NCBI RefSeq assembly: GCF_900183575.1
Contig: NZ_FXUZ01000003.1
Span: forward strand, 243,805 to 307,804
Source of the DNA: Staphylococcus cornubiensis
GTDB taxonomy: Bacteria; Bacillota; Bacilli; Staphylococcales; Staphylococcaceae
DNA length: 64,000 bases
Direction: 5' to 3'
Below, in pieces: positions 61,722 through 64,000 of the stretch (positions are counted from its first letter, which is position 1; each line of letters starts with the position of its first letter). The notes beneath the pieces were generated by a model. It had not been told where the DNA came from, made no database searches, and was given only the letters and a program-made list of their open reading frames with translations. The position numbers were made by a program, and so were the translations under genes.

Positions 61722-63650
61722 TTAATCTTTTAATAAGTGTGGATTTCTCACGTTTTGATAGTCGTACAACTCAATTTCTTGAAGTTGCATCAGTGAACGA
61801 CGAAGTTGCGCATAATGGCTCATTTCAGGCAAAGCCACTATCTTTTCTGGACGTTGACCTTGTTCTAATAATTTAGCGATATTTTCAAACACAACTAAAT
61901 ATTTTCCCATCGCCTCTTCACTAATTAACATGCGCTTTCGATCTTCCATCACTTGTATTAATTTAAAACTCATTTGTTCAAGAATAAACATAGCAGGATA
62001 GAAATATTGCGTTCTTTTCTTATTGGATAACAATTCACCATACGCATAACGATACATCACTTGCATGTTCTCAATATTAATTTTCAATCTCAATCTTTCT
62101 CTGTGACGAAAACGGTCGATGTTGTAATGCACATTCGAAAACAGCGTGTGGAAAATTTGTGCTTCAATTCGAGTCACATCCGCCATAAATTCTGGTAAAC
62201 GTTTAGAAGCAAGACGTCTACCAATAATCATCACGCCGATAATCGCAAGACCTACCCCAACTGTCGTATCTAATAAACGCGGGATGGCGATATCTAGTGT
62301 TAAAGTACCTTGTGCCAAACCGCCGAGTAAAATCACTTGAACCGTAATCGCCAACATCGCAATCGCATAATTGGCACCAACTAAAATTTCAGTAATTGCA
62401 CCACTTAAACTGAGCACAATCACGACCATGACAATATTCGGATCTAACAGTAAAAAGAGGATGACAATGCCAATACCGATGAGCGTTCCAATCCATCTCG
62501 CACCTGCACGTTCAACACTCGCAATCGTCGTACCACCAAGAAGAACGGTATGCGCACTTAACGGTATCCAGTAAGCACGTTCAAAGTTAAACATCAATGC
62601 TACAAAAATCGCAATACCAATAATCAGTGCGTACTTCGCTGTTGAAATAAAATGCATAGACTCAGGTGTTAAATGATAACGTAATCTTCTCAAATATTGT
62701 GGAGATTGTCTTTTTACGTTCTTTCTAACTTGTTCATCCGGCGCATCCATCACTTCATCTATCTTAAAAATTAAGCCCACAAGCTCTTCAAATTCATCAG
62801 AAACACTGACTTCTTTTTTCCAAGTCGTTTTTGTCGTGTTCCCATGCGTAATACGATTCACAATGTCCGTCATCATTTCATCAATAATCGGTGGTATCGG
62901 ACGGTGACCTTTCGCATTCAATTCGAGTAGCTCTGAATATACCCCTTCAGCAGTACGATGTAACAAAGACAAACGTTGAACTTCAACCGATTTTCTTTTC
63001 AATACTGATCTTGAAGCTTGAAGAATTTCAGATGTCGAAATCAAAGTTTGTACCATTGTTTTTGTCAGCGCATTGAACTTCACTTGATCATTAAAATGGT
63101 GAATTAATGCTTGAATTTGTTTGAACTCTTGAGATACAGCACTAAATTCAGGATGTTCTTTGCCTACTTTAATTTCAATTAAGACAAACAATATAGCCAA
63201 AAGACCACCTATACCAACGATAGCGCCTCGCCATAAGAAGGCATGTGGGTCTGACGGCATCACACTTGCCAAACTATAAGCAATGATAAAAAACGTAGAA
63301 GAAGGGCCAGGAATATTTAAAGTGTTAAAAATATAAAAAGGCACAACAGCCACAATTAAAAGAAAGATGCCAAAAAGTAAGGGGGTACTAGAGGTTAATG
63401 TACCAATCATCATTGTCACAACTAAACCGATAGCTGCGAAAGTAACTGAACGCAGGCGCGAATTGAACGTCCCTTTGAAAACATAAATGCTTGCGAAAGT
63501 ACCGATTGTTGCTAATAAAGCACTTGAAAAATCATTAAAAATCAAACCATAGAGTAAGGGTAAAAACATCAACAATCCTTGACGAAAACCACGTTGTAAA
63601 TCAATTTTATTCACATCAATATGTGCAACATTTTTAAAATAAGTCAACAT
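61722..63650 (-). CDS. FUSC/aromatic acid exporter-like membrane protein
   Basis: A 642-aa integral membrane protein with two blocks of about six spans (residues 20-180 and 345-480), each followed by a cytoplasmic helical domain. This is the layout of the FUSC (fusaric acid resistance-like)/aromatic acid exporter family. The start at 63650 follows GGTGG. It lies between pdxR and the rRNA operon. Substrate not known. Confidence 0.75.
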   Translation of the reverse strand: MLTYFKNVAHIDVNKIDLQRGFRQGLLMFLPLLYGLIFNDFSSALLATIGTFASIYVFKGTFNSRLRSVTFAAIGLVVTMMIGTLTSSTPLLFGIFLLIVAVVPFYIFNTLNIPGPSSTFFIIAYSLASVMPSDPHAFLWRGAIVGIGGLLAILFVLIEIKVGKEHPEFSAVSQEFKQIQALIHHFNDQVKFNALTKTMVQTLISTSEILQASRSVLKRKSVEVQRLSLLHRTAEGVYSELLELNAKGHRPIPPIIDEMMTDIVNRITHGNTTKTTWKKEVSVSDEFEELVGLIFKIDEVMDAPDEQVRKNVKRQSPQYLRRLRYHLTPESMHFISTAKYALIIGIAIFVALMFNFERAYWIPLSAHTVLLGGTTIASVERAGARWIGTLIGIGIVILFLLLDPNIVMVVIVLSLSGAITEILVGANYAIAMLAITVQVILLGGLAQGTLTLDIAIPRLLDTTVGVGLAIIGVMIIGRRLASKRLPEFMADVTRIEAQIFHTLFSNVHYNIDRFRHRERLRLKINIENMQVMYRYAYGELLSNKKRTQYFYPAMFILEQMSFKLIQVMEDRKRMLISEEAMGKYLVVFENIAKLLEQGQRPEKIVALPEMSHYAQLRRSLMQLQEIELYDYQNVRNPHLLKD

Positions 63651-63696
63651 GATACGCACCACCTTTGTTTAAAATTTCAGGTTTAAATAAAAAAAA

Positions 63697-63712
63697 GAGA
63701 CCTAAGGGTCTC
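63697..63712 (-). terminator. Terminator of the rRNA operon
   Basis: GAGACC/GGGTCTC stem with TAA loop, then eight T residues on the minus strand, 36 bases after 5S rRNA. Confidence 0.88.
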
Positions 63713-63747
63713 AATTCGGCTCATCGCATCCTATGCGTTAAATTTCT

Positions 63748-63862
63748 GCTTGGCAACGTCCTACTCTCGCGGAACGTAAGTCCGACTACCATCGGCGCTA
63801 AAGAGCTTAACTTCTGTGTTCGGCATGGGAACAGGTGTGACCTCTTTGCCATAGTCACCAAA
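63748..63862 (-). rRNA. rrf: 5S ribosomal RNA
   Basis: On the minus strand it begins TTTGGTGACTATGGCAAAG, has the conserved ACACCTGTTCCCATGCCGAA and GAACACAGAAGTTAAG segments, and ends CGTTGCCAAGC. About 115 nt, and a close match to staphylococcal 5S. Confidence 0.96.
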
Positions 63863-63940
63863 CAAAAATATAGTTGAATGTTATACATTCAAAACTAGAT
63901 AGTAAGTATATATCACAAGCATTACCTTATGAACAATTAT
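63863..63940 (-). other. 23S-5S spacer
   Basis: A 78-base spacer between 23S and 5S rRNA, AT-rich, with no tRNA gene in it. Confidence 0.8.
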
Positions 63941-64000
63941 TTTGATTAAGTCTTCGATCTATTAGTATTCGTCAGCTCCACGTATCGCTACGCTTCCACC
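63941..64000 (-). rRNA. rrl: 23S ribosomal RNA, 3' end (partial)
   Basis: The last about 60 nt of 23S rRNA, including GGAGCTGACGAATACTAAT and ATCGAAGACTTAATCAAA. The gene continues past the window end. Confidence 0.93.

Noticed and set aside
63863..63940. tRNA gene in the rRNA spacer
   Set aside because: The 78 bases do not form a cloverleaf and lack T-loop sequence GTTCRA.

Overview
The window is low-GC Firmicute chromosome and is clearly Staphylococcus. Gene order (dgk/dck, ilvE, tdh, kbl, tuf-fusA-rpsG-rpsL, rpoC-rpoB, rplLJAK, nusG-secE-rpmG, sigH, cysS-cysE-gltX, radA, clpC-mcsB-mcsA-ctsR, pdxST, rRNA operon) and many protein sequences follow the S. aureus pattern. Two things point away from S. 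aureus itself. ispD and ispF of the MEP isoprenoid pathway sit between gltX and yacL, which is a trait of the S. intermedius / pseudintermedius / schleiferi / hyicus side of the genus. An intact sphingomyelinase (hlb) lies between ilvE and a HAD phosphatase gene. The species cannot be fixed from the window alone.

Layout. 0-3 kb: an exporter/immunity pair of the lactococcin-972 type, with no bacteriocin gene nearby. 3-7.3 kb: HAD phosphatases, tadA and two deoxynucleoside kinases. 7.3-9.7 kb: an accessory patch with beta-haemolysin behind a SaeR-like box, and a HicAB toxin-antitoxin pair framed by perfect 40-bp direct repeats, in which hicB is frameshifted. 9.7-17.4 kb: ilvE, tdh, kbl, an M20 amidohydrolase and budA, with an AT-rich ABC-F gene carrying an attenuator-like leader ORF wedged between tdh and kbl. 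17.6-44.5 kb: the core translation, transcription, cysteine and isoprenoid block, almost all on the minus strand, with an L10 leader attenuator and a cysteine T-box. 44.9-50.6 kb: a thiazole/oxazole-modified peptide (TOMM) biosynthetic cluster between radA and clpC. 51.3-55.8 kb: the CtsR heat-shock operon. 55.9-58.6 kb: nupC and a secreted trypsin-like protease preceded by a decayed gene. 58.7-63.7 kb: the pdxT/pdxS/pdxR vitamin B6 locus and a FUSC-type membrane protein. 63.7-64 kb: 5S rRNA and the 3' end of 23S rRNA.

The most interesting system is the TOMM cluster. Two genes too short for ordinary ORF callers start it: a 28-residue single-span membrane peptide (50459-50545) and a 37-residue precursor (50323-50436) whose C-terminus is C-C-C-P-C-C-C-C-C. 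A 14-bp intrinsic terminator separates the precursor from the enzyme genes: a SagC-like partner, a YcaO cyclodehydratase with a proline-rich tail, a SagB-type dehydrogenase, a protein with an M16-like HxxEH motif, and a two-gene ABC exporter. The inferred product is a very short polythiazole peptide. No CPBP (SagE-type) protease is present, so the M16-like protein is the best candidate for leader removal.

Four copies of a dispersed stem-loop repeat lie at 3.3, 6.4, 50.8 and 51.2 kb. Starts were chosen by ribosome-binding site where several were possible. No tRNA, insertion sequence, prophage or CRISPR array was seen.
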